Positions 44,448 through 55,073 of a stretch of 64,000 nt of DNA are shown in pieces (within the stretch, counting starts at the first letter, position 1; every line of letters starts with the position of its first letter). The position numbers and the translations under genes were made by a program. Location: contig NZ_CP117866.1 in NCBI RefSeq assembly GCF_028736035.1, positions 9,961,001 through 10,025,000 of the forward strand, read 5' to 3'. The notes beneath the pieces are model-generated. The model was not told where the DNA came from, made no database searches, and saw only the letters and a list, made by a program, of their open reading frames with translations. This DNA is from Streptomyces sp. T12. GTDB taxonomy: Bacteria; Actinomycetota; Actinomycetes; Streptomycetales; Streptomycetaceae.

Positions 44448-44547
44448 CGACGTAGGTAACGCGCCTTCTGGGAAAAGATGCGTGCTTTGTGGCCGTGTGG
44501 TGACCTTGGTTGTGGAGGCTATGGCTGACCCCAGAGGAGATGGTGAT

Positions 44548-44733
44548 ATGCCTTCCATTGACAAGGCGATCGAGGACATCAAGGGCGTCCGGAGTGACCT
44601 AGAGGCGGCACTTGACCCCGCCGAGCCCGACGGTGTCTACCGCGACAGCCGGGAGTGTGCCGCGCTGGCGCTGCTCTCCGCAGACACCAAGCTGCTGCTG
44701 TCCCCGCCGACCCCTCGCCCCAAGAAGGGCTAG
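44548..44733 (+). CDS. Small acidic 61-residue protein, unknown function
   Basis: The 61-residue product begins with a charged, probably helical stretch (SIDKAIEDIKGVRSDLEAAL), has one Cys near the middle and ends in a Pro/Lys tail (LLLSPPTPRPKKG). A good GAGGAG site lies eight bases before the ATG at 44548; an upstream in-frame ATG at 44521 lacks one. The next gene starts 21 bases after its stop, so it is probably the first gene of a five-gene operon. The acidic N-terminus and small size would fit a leader-bearing peptide or a small partner protein; no family is recognised. Confidence 0.65.
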   Translation: MPSIDKAIEDIKGVRSDLEAALDPAEPDGVYRDSRECAALALLSADTKLLLSPPTPRPKKG

Positions 44734-44754
44734 CGGACCGACGGGAGCAGCTGA

Positions 44755-45468
44755 ATGGAGCAGTCAGGCACTTCGGCCCTCTTGCAGGGCGCGGTGCAGG
44801 ACCTTGCGGCCGACGTGGTCTCCGCCCTTCGGGGTGGGGACCACGTGCGCATGTCCGGCACGGGGGCGACGGACGACCTCGAGGGCAACTTCGCCCTCGC
44901 GGCGGTACGCGTGTTGGGAGCAGACCTGCTGCTGCCGCACGTACTCTTTCCGACTCCGCCCGCCCCAGAGGTACTTGCCGTGTTCCGCAGGACGGTGGAG
45001 GCCTTCCCGCCGCGCGCCGACGCGGCACCCACCGTCAAGTGGAGCCACTGGGCGATGAGTCGGACCCTGCGGCGGCTCGACACACCCCTGACCGGAGCAC
45101 CCGCCGGGGACCCGGCCGCGGAACCGGACGCCGCCGGCTGGCTCGACGAGGCGACGTGGCAGGTGCTGACGCACCAACTCGCCGTCCTGGCCCCGCTCGC
45201 GGTGCCCGGTGAGGACTGCGCGGTGGTCCGCGCCGCCCAGCGCCGCCCGGTCGACGTGGCCCGGGGCTTCGTACGGGCCGTCCGCCGCAGGGACTGGCAG
45301 CAGGCGGCCGGGGCGGGACGCTGGCTGACCCTGCTCGACGGGGTCCCGGACACACTCGGCCTGGAGGCGGGGCTGGACTTCGTGGAACTGATGGGCGGCA
45401 GCGACCCCCGGGTGGCCCTGCAGGTCCAGGCGGCACGGGTCATGCGGGCGGCCGGAGCGCTCGTATGA
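44755..45468 (+). CDS. Hypothetical protein, second gene of unknown operon
   Basis: This 237-residue protein has no recognised domain. It appears alpha-helical and soluble, with no signal or membrane segment. Notable segments are ALAAVRVLGADLLLPHVLFP and a Trp-containing VKWSHWAMSRTLRRLD. Its stop overlaps the following start (ATGA at 45465), indicating coupled translation with the two paralogues downstream and a shared role. Confidence 0.75.
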   Translation: MEQSGTSALLQGAVQDLAADVVSALRGGDHVRMSGTGATDDLEGNFALAAVRVLGADLLLPHVLFPTPPAPEVLAVFRRTVEAFPPRADAAPTVKWSHWAMSRTLRRLDTPLTGAPAGDPAAEPDAAGWLDEATWQVLTHQLAVLAPLAVPGEDCAVVRAAQRRPVDVARGFVRAVRRRDWQQAAGAGRWLTLLDGVPDTLGLEAGLDFVELMGGSDPRVALQVQAARVMRAAGALV

Positions 45469-46529
45469 CCGCCCTGGGCGCCAGGGAGATCCGAGCCGGC
45501 GAGATCCGAGTCGGCGAGGTCCGAGAGGTGGGAGCCGCCGCGTTCGCCTGGCTGTCCGCGCACCGGGGCGACTTCGCGTTGGGCGAGGACGCACTCACCG
45601 CGGACGGCCACGTGGACGCCACCTGGAAACCGCTCGGCGAACTGGCGCAGACCTGTGCGAGCGTACGCGCGCACACCCCGCCGTCCGATCCGCTGCACGC
45701 GTGTGCGCAGGACCTGCTGCGTTTCGCCTGGCAGCAGACCGGCCGGGGCGAGCTCTTCCTGCGGCTCCAGCAGTCGGAGCCGTTCGCGACGTACCCCCTG
45801 GAGATCTACTCCGTCTTCGCCTCGGCCGGGCTGCGGCATCCCGGATACGAGGCCGCGGCCGCCACGACGGCCCGCACCCGGGGCTGGCGGCTCACCGAGC
45901 AGGATCCGACCCGCCGGCTCGGCGTCCTGAAAGCCGAGCGGCGCAGCGGCATCCGGCGCCCGGAGCGGGACGCGGAGGTGCTGCGGCGCACCTGGCTGGG
46001 CGGACTGCCGGAACCATGGACGTTCGAGCGCTCCTCCGGGTACGCGCTCACCCACGTCGTCTTCCACCTCACCGACTGGGGCCGCACCCCCGCGGGCGTC
46101 CCCGCGGACCTGGCGGCCTACCTGGCCCACTGGCTGCCGCCCTGGCTCGACACCTGCCTGGACGCCGGGATGTGGGACCTCGGCTGCGAGCTGCTGGTCG
46201 TGGCCACGAGCCTGCCGTGCCGGCCCGACCACACGACCCTTCAGCACGCCTGGACCCGGATCGCCCGGGCACAGCACGACTCCGGCGCGCTCCCGCAGCA
46301 GGCCCCGGGCGCCCGGGGCGACGCCGGAGCCGACTCCTGGGACGACGCCGCAGCGGACCCGGAGCCGGACTTCCTCCAGTGCTACCACTCCACTTTGATG
46401 GCGGCCTTCGCGGCGGCACAGACCGTCAAGTACCTCGCCGGCGAAGGCCACGAGGACGGTGCCGAGGACCGCGCAGCGCACGTGGGCGGCACGCAGAACC
46501 GGTACAGGGGACAAGGAGTGCCCGGATGA
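45465..46529 (+). CDS. Unknown-family Trp-rich protein A (possibly DUF6895)
   Basis: This 354-residue protein is paralogous to the next gene. Shared motifs are GELA near residue 55, DPTRRLG, TWL followed by PEPWT, and the strongest block TH-V-VFHLTDWG with a YLA-WLP-W continuation, then a C-terminal YH-TL-AAFA. The conserved His, Asp and Trp residues and helical character suggest an alpha/alpha barrel or toroid, possibly enzymatic. The first 22 residues contain three 5-residue repeats (REIRAGEIRVGEV) absent from the paralogue. A DUF6895 assignment is from memory and unverified. Confidence 0.75.
   Translation: MTALGAREIRAGEIRVGEVREVGAAAFAWLSAHRGDFALGEDALTADGHVDATWKPLGELAQTCASVRAHTPPSDPLHACAQDLLRFAWQQTGRGELFLRLQQSEPFATYPLEIYSVFASAGLRHPGYEAAAATTARTRGWRLTEQDPTRRLGVLKAERRSGIRRPERDAEVLRRTWLGGLPEPWTFERSSGYALTHVVFHLTDWGRTPAGVPADLAAYLAHWLPPWLDTCLDAGMWDLGCELLVVATSLPCRPDHTTLQHAWTRIARAQHDSGALPQQAPGARGDAGADSWDDAAADPEPDFLQCYHSTLMAAFAAAQTVKYLAGEGHEDGAEDRAAHVGGTQNRYRGQGVPG
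45486..45530 (+). repeat. Three tandem 15-bp repeats in the start of gene A
   Basis: Units at 45486-45500, 45501-45515 and 45516-45530 follow GAG[AG]TCCGAG with small changes. They encode a repeated [GR]E[IV]R unit and may represent a recent slippage expansion of the N-terminus. Confidence 0.8.
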
Positions 46530-47446
46530 CCGACACCCGTCTGATGCACACCGTCGGCGTCCGCGCCCTGGAGTGGCTGTGGGCCCATCGCGACGGATTC
46601 CGCCTGGAGCCCGACGTCGATCCGGAAGTGGGCTTCCTGGAGCGCTTCAAACCGGTCGGCGAACTGGCCCTGATCTGCAGGGTGTTGTTCCGCGAGGGCG
46701 TGGCCGGATCACGGCAGGCCGAACTGGCGCGCAAGCTCCTCGACCACACGTGGCGGCACACGCTGGACGGCGGTCGCATGCTGGTGCGCGGCCAGCGCAT
46801 CGAGCCGCTGTCGCCCATCCCGTTCGAGGTGTACCTCCCGTACAAGGAACTCGGGTACAGCGAGCCCGAGGTGGAGCGTGCCACCGTCCTCTACCACCGG
46901 CTCGACAGCTGGGCGGCCCTCGAACTGGACCCGACCCGCCGCCTCGGCCTGTCCGCGTTCCAGCGCCGCTTCGGCCTCACGCCCCGCATGCCCGAGGCGG
47001 GCATCGTCGGTTCGACCTGGCTGGCCCGCACCCCCGAGCCCTGGACGGTCAGCGGGCACATCGCCTACGACGTCACCCACACGGTGTTCCACCTCACCGA
47101 CTGGGGAGAGCACCCCGACGGCCTGCCGCCGGACATCGCCGACTACCTCGCCATGTGGCTGCCCGTCTGGATCGACGACTGGCTGGACCTCGAACGCTGG
47201 GACCTGCTCGGCGAACTCCTGGTCGTCGACGCCTGCCTGCCCCGCCCCACCCTGGACGAACGGGCCTGGGAGGGCTTCGCCGCCGCACAGCAGCCCGACG
47301 GGGCCATGCCCGCCGTGCGGACGATGCCCGAGGGCGAACCGGACGAGGTGTTCGACATGGTCTACCACCCGACGCTGGTCGCCGCCTTCGCCTCGGTGCT
47401 GGCCACCTCCCGCGCCCTCACCGAGCTGACGCACGCCCCCTCATGA
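46526..47446 (+). CDS. Unknown-family Trp-rich protein B (paralogue of A)
   Basis: This 306-residue protein aligns with gene A over its whole length: VGVRALEWLWAHRDGF at the start, DPTRRLGLS, EPWT, then THTVFHLTDWGEHPDGLP and the YHPTLVAAFA end. It lacks the repeat-bearing N-terminus of A. Keeping two diverged copies side by side in coupled translation (ATGA on both sides) argues for a heteromeric complex or two sequential reactions. Confidence 0.78.
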   Translation: MTDTRLMHTVGVRALEWLWAHRDGFRLEPDVDPEVGFLERFKPVGELALICRVLFREGVAGSRQAELARKLLDHTWRHTLDGGRMLVRGQRIEPLSPIPFEVYLPYKELGYSEPEVERATVLYHRLDSWAALELDPTRRLGLSAFQRRFGLTPRMPEAGIVGSTWLARTPEPWTVSGHIAYDVTHTVFHLTDWGEHPDGLPPDIADYLAMWLPVWIDDWLDLERWDLLGELLVVDACLPRPTLDERAWEGFAAAQQPDGAMPAVRTMPEGEPDEVFDMVYHPTLVAAFASVLATSRALTELTHAPS

Positions 47447-48525
47447 CCGGCCCGTCGACGCCCTGGCCGGGTGCCGAGGACGACAGGGACCACTTGCTTG
47501 CGGGCGGCTTCCTCGGCACCGACGACACCTTGCGGGAGCGGCTGGAGAGCGCCGTCGGCGCCATCGACGCGCCCGACGCCGTCTTCGCCGTGTCCCGCTC
47601 CGGCCGCCGCATCCTGCACTGCGGTGGCACCGCCCCGCCCCCACGCGTCCCGCGGCAGGACCTGCGCTACGAGATCGGTTCGGCCTCCAAGGCGTTCGCC
47701 GGCCTGCTGCTGGCCCAGCTCATCCAGCGCGGCCTGCTGACCGGGGGCGAGTCGGCCGCCGCCTGCCTGGACCCGGGCCGACGGACCGACGCGGACCCGG
47801 TGACGCTGGCTCACCTCGTCACGCACACCGCCGGACTGCCGGCCCTGCCGGCCGACTTCTACCCGCGGGCGCTGCCCGCCTGGCGCACCAACCCCTACGG
47901 CCGCTATCCGGCCGAGCGGGTGGCCGACGCTTTTCTCCGCCGCCGCGGCCCCCGGCACCGGCCCGGCACCAGGTGGCACTACTCCAACTTCGGCGTCGCC
48001 GTGCTTGGTCACGCCGTCGCGGCGGTGACCGGCACGGCGTGGGAGGAGCTGCTCGGCGCGCACGTGCTGCGGCCGCTCGGCCTGAGCGGCACCGCACTGC
48101 AGGCGGAGGACCCGAAGACCGACGCCGTCGGGCACGGCAAGGACGGCCGTACGCCCACCCTCGCCTTCGACGCGGGCGGCTTCCAGGCGGCGGGCGCCGT
48201 CCGCGCCACCCCGCACGACCTGCTGACGTTCCTCGAAGCCCACCTCGCGCCGGAGGGCTCCCCGTGGGCCGACGCCCTGCGGGCGGTGCGCACCCCCGTG
48301 CTCCGACGCGGCCCGGGACACCGGCACGTGCACACGATGGCGTGGTTCCGGCACCCCACGAACGGCGGCCCGATGTACTTCCACAGCGGGGCGACCCTCG
48401 GTCAGCAGGCCTTCCTGGGCTTCAGGCCCGACACGGGCACGGCCCTGGTCGCCCTGTGCACCCGCCGCTTCCGCGCCCGCGACTCCTTCATCGCCACCGC
48501 GTACGCGCTCCTCGCGGAGGAGTAG
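47443..48525 (+). CDS. Serine hydrolase, beta-lactamase/PBP fold
   Basis: The 360-residue protein belongs to the class C beta-lactamase-like serine hydrolases, with nucleophile SASK (S-x-x-K), the Tyr motif YSN and the third motif HSG. There is no signal peptide, so it acts in the cytoplasm. Relatives include esterases, D-peptidases and PBP-type thioesterases that cyclise peptides. It overlaps gene B by ATGA and closes the operon. Its substrate may be the small peptide at 44548 or a product of A and B; this is speculative. Confidence 0.9.
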   Translation: MTGPSTPWPGAEDDRDHLLAGGFLGTDDTLRERLESAVGAIDAPDAVFAVSRSGRRILHCGGTAPPPRVPRQDLRYEIGSASKAFAGLLLAQLIQRGLLTGGESAAACLDPGRRTDADPVTLAHLVTHTAGLPALPADFYPRALPAWRTNPYGRYPAERVADAFLRRRGPRHRPGTRWHYSNFGVAVLGHAVAAVTGTAWEELLGAHVLRPLGLSGTALQAEDPKTDAVGHGKDGRTPTLAFDAGGFQAAGAVRATPHDLLTFLEAHLAPEGSPWADALRAVRTPVLRRGPGHRHVHTMAWFRHPTNGGPMYFHSGATLGQQAFLGFRPDTGTALVALCTRRFRARDSFIATAYALLAEE

Positions 48526-48539
48526 TCCCCGCGGAGCGG

Positions 48540-48566
48540 CCGGTGCGGAGCCGAGCCCCGCACCGG
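48540..48566. terminator. Hairpin between convergent operon and protease gene
   Basis: Nine-bp arms (48540-48548 and 48558-48566) with a 9-nt loop lie 14 bases after the serine hydrolase stop and 55 bases from the opposing protease stop. It can serve both directions. Short imperfect repeats of CGACGTACG follow it. Confidence 0.7.
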
Positions 48567-48620
48567 AAGAGTCCTACGGCGTACGACTTCCACGACGTAC
48601 GACTCCTGCGACGTACGCTC

Positions 48621-49988
48621 CTACAACCGCTCCCACAGGGCCGGAGTGGAGCTCGGCGACCACGCGCCCTGCGCCTGGTGGGTCTGCACGCACTGGTAGC
48701 GCACGCCCGCGTGGGTCACCGTCGTGCCGGCCTCGTAGACGCGGCCCGCGGCCCATGTCTCCGCTGCGTCGTTGTCCTCCGGAGCGGGAGTTCCGGCCTG
48801 GCCGGACGAGGTCTTCAGCACGAGGCCGAATTCGCTGAGGATCGGGTTGATCGGCTGGTAGAAGGTGGTCCCGCCGTCCGTGCAGTCACCCGAGCCGCCC
48901 GAGGTCACGCCCTGTGCCTGAGAGCCCGAGATGTACGGGCCGCCGGAGTCGCCCGGCTCGGCGCACACGGTCGTCTCGGTCACGCCGTCCACGGTGCCCT
49001 GCGAGTAGCTGACACTCGTGTCGTGCTGCTCGATGGTGCCGCAGTGCCAACCGGTGGTGGAACCGGAGCGGCAGATCGACGCCCCGACGAGCGCCTGGAC
49101 CGAGCCGGTGACCTGCGTCCGCTCGCCGTCCTCACCCTCCACGTCGGACGTGGCGGTCCAGTCGCTGTTGACGCCGACCCAGGACATGTCCTTGCCGGGG
49201 AACGTGGAGGCCTGGAACGTGCCCTGTTGGGCCATGTTGGAGCCCGCGGTCGTGTCGCCCTTGGTCCCGCAGTGGCCCGCCGAGGCGAAGCCCTGCTGCT
49301 GGTCCTTGGTGATGGAGAACCCGATGGAGCAGCGGGCAGTGCCCTCGATGTAGTAGGCGTCGCCGCCCACGAGGTCGGCCAGCAGCCGGGGCCGGTCCGC
49401 CGACAGGCGGACGCCGACGCCCTTGCCCTGGACGCCGGCGGCCTTGATGAAGGCGGTGGCGGCCGAGCGCTTGGTCGCCTGGACGACGACCCGGTTCGTC
49501 GGTACGTCGACGTACCAGACCGGTGTGTCGCGCGTCTTGACGCGGGCGGCGGCCGTGTCCAACTTCTTCTTGACGGCCCGGAGTTCGGCCAACGGGTGCT
49601 TGACGACCGCGGCCTTCGCGCCCTGGGCCTTGATGGCGGACACGTCGGCGGCGTGCGTGGTCGCGACGGTGAGCTCCGCGGAGGTCGCCCCCCGCAGCCA
49701 GGCCCCCGCGAAGTGCTCGCCCAGGGCGTTGCGGAGGCGACCCGCGCGGACGCCCGCCTCCGCCTCGTTGACCAGCCGCTCGGCCGCCTGACCGGGCTTC
49801 AGCTTCAGGTCACGCTCCACGGCACGCAGCACCGCGGCCGGCGGCCGGTCGGCGCCGAGCGTCTGTGCGGCGGTGGACGCGGGCGGCGGCTCGGCCGCGG
49901 CGGCCGAGGTGACCCCGGTGAGGACGAGGGCGCCGAGAGCGGTCAGGGCGGCGCCGCGGCGACCGGCCGCGGTATGTCTGCCGAGCAT
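48621..49988 (-). CDS. Secreted S1-type serine protease with chitin-binding domain (streptogrisin-like)
   Basis: The 455-residue preproprotein has a signal peptide (ending near A-A-A-A), an alpha-lytic-protease-type prodomain (about 40-180) and a chymotrypsin-like domain with triad H239 (AGHCG), D267 (KDMSW) and S348 (GDSGGP). After a linker the C-terminus is a CBM5/12 chitin-binding domain (WAAGRVYEAGTTV, then YQCVQTHQAQGAW). The layout is that of streptogrisin C. The start at 49988 is chosen because GGAGGT lies 7 bases upstream; an earlier ATG at 50003 lacks a good site. It probably degrades protein associated with chitin or fungal walls. Confidence 0.93.
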   Translation of the reverse strand: MLGRHTAAGRRGAALTALGALVLTGVTSAAAAEPPPASTAAQTLGADRPPAAVLRAVERDLKLKPGQAAERLVNEAEAGVRAGRLRNALGEHFAGAWLRGATSAELTVATTHAADVSAIKAQGAKAAVVKHPLAELRAVKKKLDTAAARVKTRDTPVWYVDVPTNRVVVQATKRSAATAFIKAAGVQGKGVGVRLSADRPRLLADLVGGDAYYIEGTARCSIGFSITKDQQQGFASAGHCGTKGDTTAGSNMAQQGTFQASTFPGKDMSWVGVNSDWTATSDVEGEDGERTQVTGSVQALVGASICRSGSTTGWHCGTIEQHDTSVSYSQGTVDGVTETTVCAEPGDSGGPYISGSQAQGVTSGGSGDCTDGGTTFYQPINPILSEFGLVLKTSSGQAGTPAPEDNDAAETWAAGRVYEAGTTVTHAGVRYQCVQTHQAQGAWSPSSTPALWERL

Positions 49989-50170
49989 GCGATGTACCTC
50001 CATCGAGTACGAGTGGGATGTCGACCAGCTCAAGGCCTTGACGCAAAGGCGTGCACCGATGCCGTAAGAGACGTTTTTTCGCGCTTTGGGGGGCTCCGAG
50101 TGGTGCCATGTGCATCACTGCCGTGGCACCCGGTCCCGTGTGGATCACCAAACCTTCATCACTCGTTTTC

Positions 50171-50200
50171 TTGAATCATTCGTGTTTAGCGAGGTAGGTT
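50171..50200 (+). promoter_or_regulatory. furA promoter with apparently leaderless start
   Basis: TTGAAT (50171-50176), 18 bases, then TAGGTT (50195-50200) lies just seven bases before the furA ATG, and no ribosome site is visible. Transcription would begin at or near the A of the ATG. The AT-rich stretch TCTTGAATCATTCGTG may hold the FurA autoregulatory site. Confidence 0.65.
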
Positions 50201-50207
50201 GTCTCCC

Positions 50208-50657
50208 ATGACCGCATCCCAGACCCCGACCCCCGCCGAGGAGCTGCGCGGTGCCGGCCTGCGGGTGACCGCCGCGCGTGTCGCGCTGCTGGAGGCCGTC
50301 CGGGCCGGTGACCACCTCGGCGTCGAGGCCATCGCCTCCGGGGTGCGTGATCGCGTAGGCCATGTCTCCCTGCAGGCCGTGTACGAGGGCCTCCACGCAC
50401 TCACTGCGGCGGGACTCATCCGCCGTATCGAACCGGCCGGCAGTCCGGCCCGGTTCGAGGGGCGTATCGGCGACAACCACCACCACGTCGTGTGCCGGTC
50501 GTGCGGTGTCGTCGCCGACGTCGACTGCGAGGTCGGCGAGGCGCCGTGTCTGACCGCGTCCGATGACCACGGCTTCGCCATCGACGAGGCCGAGGTCATC
50601 TACTGGGGCCTGTGCCCCGACTGTTCCACCGCCAGCAGTGCACCCCGAGCACTGTGA
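50208..50657 (+). CDS. furA: FurA-type peroxide/iron-responsive repressor
   Basis: The 149-residue Fur-family protein has a winged helix (about 10-80, VSLQAVYEGLHAL) and a metal-binding dimerisation domain with HHHVVC-x-x-C (VCRSCG) and a C-terminal CPDC. In Streptomyces FurA (FurS/CatR type) represses itself and the adjacent catalase-peroxidase gene and is released by peroxide. The linked katG 24 bases downstream fits exactly. The ATG at 50208 is chosen because the promoter ends just before it; a TTG at 50199 would start within the -10. Confidence 0.95.
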   Translation: MTASQTPTPAEELRGAGLRVTAARVALLEAVRAGDHLGVEAIASGVRDRVGHVSLQAVYEGLHALTAAGLIRRIEPAGSPARFEGRIGDNHHHVVCRSCGVVADVDCEVGEAPCLTASDDHGFAIDEAEVIYWGLCPDCSTASSAPRAL

Positions 50658-50666
50658 TCCACCTAG

Positions 50667-52895
<2,229 letters not shown>

Positions 52896-52910
52896 TCCGT
52901 TCCGAGCATG

Positions 52911-52946
52911 ACGTCCAGGCCGGCCCGCACGGGTCGGCCTGGACGT
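52911..52946 (+). terminator. Hairpin terminator of the furA-katG operon
   Basis: Perfect 12-bp arms (52911-52922 and 52935-52946) around a 12-nt loop lie 16 bases after the katG stop. Confidence 0.85.
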
Positions 52947-53117
52947 CGTCGTTTGCGCGCAGGCACCTCACAGGGCGCACCTTTCACAGAACGCACACCG
53001 AGCTCCATTAACTCTTTAACTTTCAAACGATAGGCTCGCCGACAGGGGAGTGGCCGACGGCGCCCACCCGCCGCGCCACTCGCTCCTTCTCTCCCCCACC
53101 AGCACAGGAGACTCGGC

Positions 53118-54224
53118 GTGCATGACGGCGACGTAGTGGTGATCGGCGGCGGCTATGCGGGCGTCCGTCTGGCGAAGCGACTGGACACGACGGCGCGGGT
53201 CACGCTGGTGGACCGCAAGGAGGTCTTCTTCCACCGCATCGCCTCCCTGCGCGCCGGGGTGCGTCCGGACTGGTCCCACAGCCCGTTCATCCCGTACGAC
53301 CGGCTGCTGCGCAACGGCCGCGTGGTCGTGGGCAAGGCGGTCCGCATCGACACCGCCGAACGGCAGGTCATGCTCGCCACGGGGGAGCGGCTCCCGTACG
53401 ACGTGCTGGTGATCGCCACCGGCGCCGACTACCCCGAACCGGCCCGCTTCTCCGGCACCACCACCGAGGAGGCGGTGAAGTCCTTCGCCACGCACCAGCA
53501 GCACATCGCCTCGGCGGAGCACATCCTCGTCGTCGGCGGCGGGCCCTCCGGGGTCGAGCTCAGCGCCGAGATCCGCCTCGCCCGGCCGGACGCCCGCGTC
53601 ACGCTCGCCCACTCCGGACCGGAGCTGCTGCACTCCACGGGCAGCGCGCGGGCCGGGCGCAAGGCGCGCAGCTGGCTGGAGTCCCACGACGTGAACGTGT
53701 GGCTCGACGCCTTCATGTCCCCCGGCAACGACTTCGGCACCTACCGCGACGCCGGCGGAAACGTCATCGAAGCCGACCGCTCCTTCTGGGCGACCGGCAC
53801 CACGCCCAACACGCTCTGGCTGCGCCTGGCCGGGCACGGGGACTGGCTGAACGAGACGGGACACGTGAAGGTCGACCAGGCACTGCGGGTCCAGGGATGG
53901 CTGGACGTGTTCGCGGTCGGCGACGTGAACGACGCCACCGAGGTCAAGATCACCCCGGCCGCGCTGGCCCAGGCGGACCTGGCCGCCCACAACATCCGCG
54001 CCTACCTGAACAGCGGCGGCAAGCACCGCAAGGAGCCCCGCTTCTACCGGCCGGTGCACCGCACCCCGCTCATCGTGCCGTTCGGCCCGGCCGACGGAGT
54101 GACGATGCTGCCCGTGCCGGGCGGCGAGACGGCGGTCCTCGGCAGCCGCACCACGACCATGGCCAAGGCGAAGACCCTCATGACCCCGTACATGCGACGC
54201 CAGCTGGGCTACACAGCGGCGTGA
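53118..54224 (+). CDS. NAD(P)H-dependent FAD oxidoreductase, AIF/FSP1-like
   Basis: The 368-residue flavoprotein has two Rossmann dinucleotide motifs (VVVIGGGYAGVRLAKRL at the start, LVVGGGPSGVELSAEI in the middle) and a C-terminal FAD motif (DVFAVGDVND). It resembles AIFM2/FSP1 and type-II NADH dehydrogenases that reduce quinones. No membrane helix is clear, so it may bind the membrane peripherally. GTG start at 53118 with AGGAG seven bases upstream. An AT-rich stretch with TTAACTCTTTAACTTTC lies about 110 bases upstream as a possible promoter. Confidence 0.88.
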   Translation: MHDGDVVVIGGGYAGVRLAKRLDTTARVTLVDRKEVFFHRIASLRAGVRPDWSHSPFIPYDRLLRNGRVVVGKAVRIDTAERQVMLATGERLPYDVLVIATGADYPEPARFSGTTTEEAVKSFATHQQHIASAEHILVVGGGPSGVELSAEIRLARPDARVTLAHSGPELLHSTGSARAGRKARSWLESHDVNVWLDAFMSPGNDFGTYRDAGGNVIEADRSFWATGTTPNTLWLRLAGHGDWLNETGHVKVDQALRVQGWLDVFAVGDVNDATEVKITPAALAQADLAAHNIRAYLNSGGKHRKEPRFYRPVHRTPLIVPFGPADGVTMLPVPGGETAVLGSRTTTMAKAKTLMTPYMRRQLGYTAA

Positions 54225-54232
54225 GGGGACGG

Positions 54233-54259
54233 GGCGTGCCGACCCTGGCCCGGCACGCC
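54233..54259 (+). terminator. Hairpin after the AIF-like gene
   Basis: Nine-bp arms (54233-54241 and 54251-54259) with a 9-nt loop lie directly after the stop. It separates the flavoprotein from the next, separately promoted operon. Confidence 0.75.
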
Positions 54260-54277
54260 GGTACACGCATGCGTGCC

Positions 54278-54303
54278 GTATCGAAGTCACCGTGCCGGGG
54301 TAC
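54278..54303 (+). promoter_or_regulatory. Sigma-B-type promoter of the nucleotidyltransferase operon
   Basis: GTAT (54278-54281), 16 bases, then GGGTAC (54298-54303) matches the Streptomyces sigma-B-family pattern GNNT, 14-16 nt, GGGTAC/T. It lies 75 bases upstream of the ATG at 54378. No other -10 sequence is obvious in the gap. Confidence 0.6.
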
Positions 54304-54377
54304 CCGGAGCCTTTCCAGCCCGCCCCGGGCCCCGGCAGGGGCCCGCGCCGGACGGCCGGACGGCGAACGGAGTCGTC

Positions 54378-55073
54378 ATGACGCGGAACCGGGAGAGTGC
54401 GACGCCCGCCCGGCGAGCCGGGGCTCCCCGGCTGCGCCCGGTCGGGGAGAGCCCGATTCGGCCGGGGTCGCGGGAACCGCACGCGCCCGACAACCAGGAA
54501 CCGCCCCGTGACCGCAGCCAGGCGATTCTCGAGGCGGCGAAGCAGGTCGGCGCTCTCCTCAAACGCAACGGGCACACGTTCGCCGTGGCCGGAAGCGTGG
54601 CCGTCTACGCCCACGGCGGCAGCGGTCACCTGCAGCACGACGCCGACTTCTGCGTACGCCGCGCAGACGCCGAAGCAGTGGCGGACACGCTGACCGAAGC
54701 GGGCCTCACGGTGCGTACACCGCCGGAGGACTGGCTGCTGAAGACCACGTGCCTCGGCCAGGAGGTCGACCTGCTCTTCGAGCTCGGGCACCGCTCGGTC
54801 ACCTCCGACATGCTGGCCCGGGCCCAGGACCTCCCGGTCGACTCGGTGCACATGCCCGTCCTGGCGGCGACGGATCTCATGCGGGCGCTGATCGAGCCCT
54901 TCTCGGAGCACCACTGCGACTTCGGGCCGGTGCTCGCCGCGGCCCGCGCCCTGCGCGAGAAGGTCGACTGGGAGGACGTACGAAGTTCCTGCGGGGACAG
55001 ACCGATGCCCGCCGCGTTCTTCTTCCTGCTGGAACGACTGAACGTCATCGCCCCACGGAAGGAGCCCCGATGA
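54378..55073 (+). CDS. Nucleotidyltransferase-fold protein
   Basis: The 231-residue protein has a disordered, Arg/Pro-rich N-terminus (to about 50) followed by a minimal nucleotidyltransferase fold: VAGSVAVYAHGG (Gly-Ser signature), HDADFCV and later EVDLLFEL. These give the Asp residues expected for two metal ions. Relatives include DUF6036-type and MNT-like proteins; the nucleotide target is unknown. GGAG lies five bases before the ATG. It overlaps the BON gene by four bases, and a sigma-B-like promoter precedes it. Confidence 0.78.
   Translation: MTRNRESATPARRAGAPRLRPVGESPIRPGSREPHAPDNQEPPRDRSQAILEAAKQVGALLKRNGHTFAVAGSVAVYAHGGSGHLQHDADFCVRRADAEAVADTLTEAGLTVRTPPEDWLLKTTCLGQEVDLLFELGHRSVTSDMLARAQDLPVDSVHMPVLAATDLMRALIEPFSEHHCDFGPVLAAARALREKVDWEDVRSSCGDRPMPAAFFFLLERLNVIAPRKEPR

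Noticed and set aside
44548..48525. Calling the operon a defined RiPP cluster
   Set aside because: No known precursor motif or modifying enzyme is recognisable, so the claim would exceed the evidence.
54264..54275. Palindrome CACGCATGCGTG as operator
   Set aside because: Short GC-rich palindromes are common here and no regulator is adjacent; it lies at the edge of the better-supported promoter.
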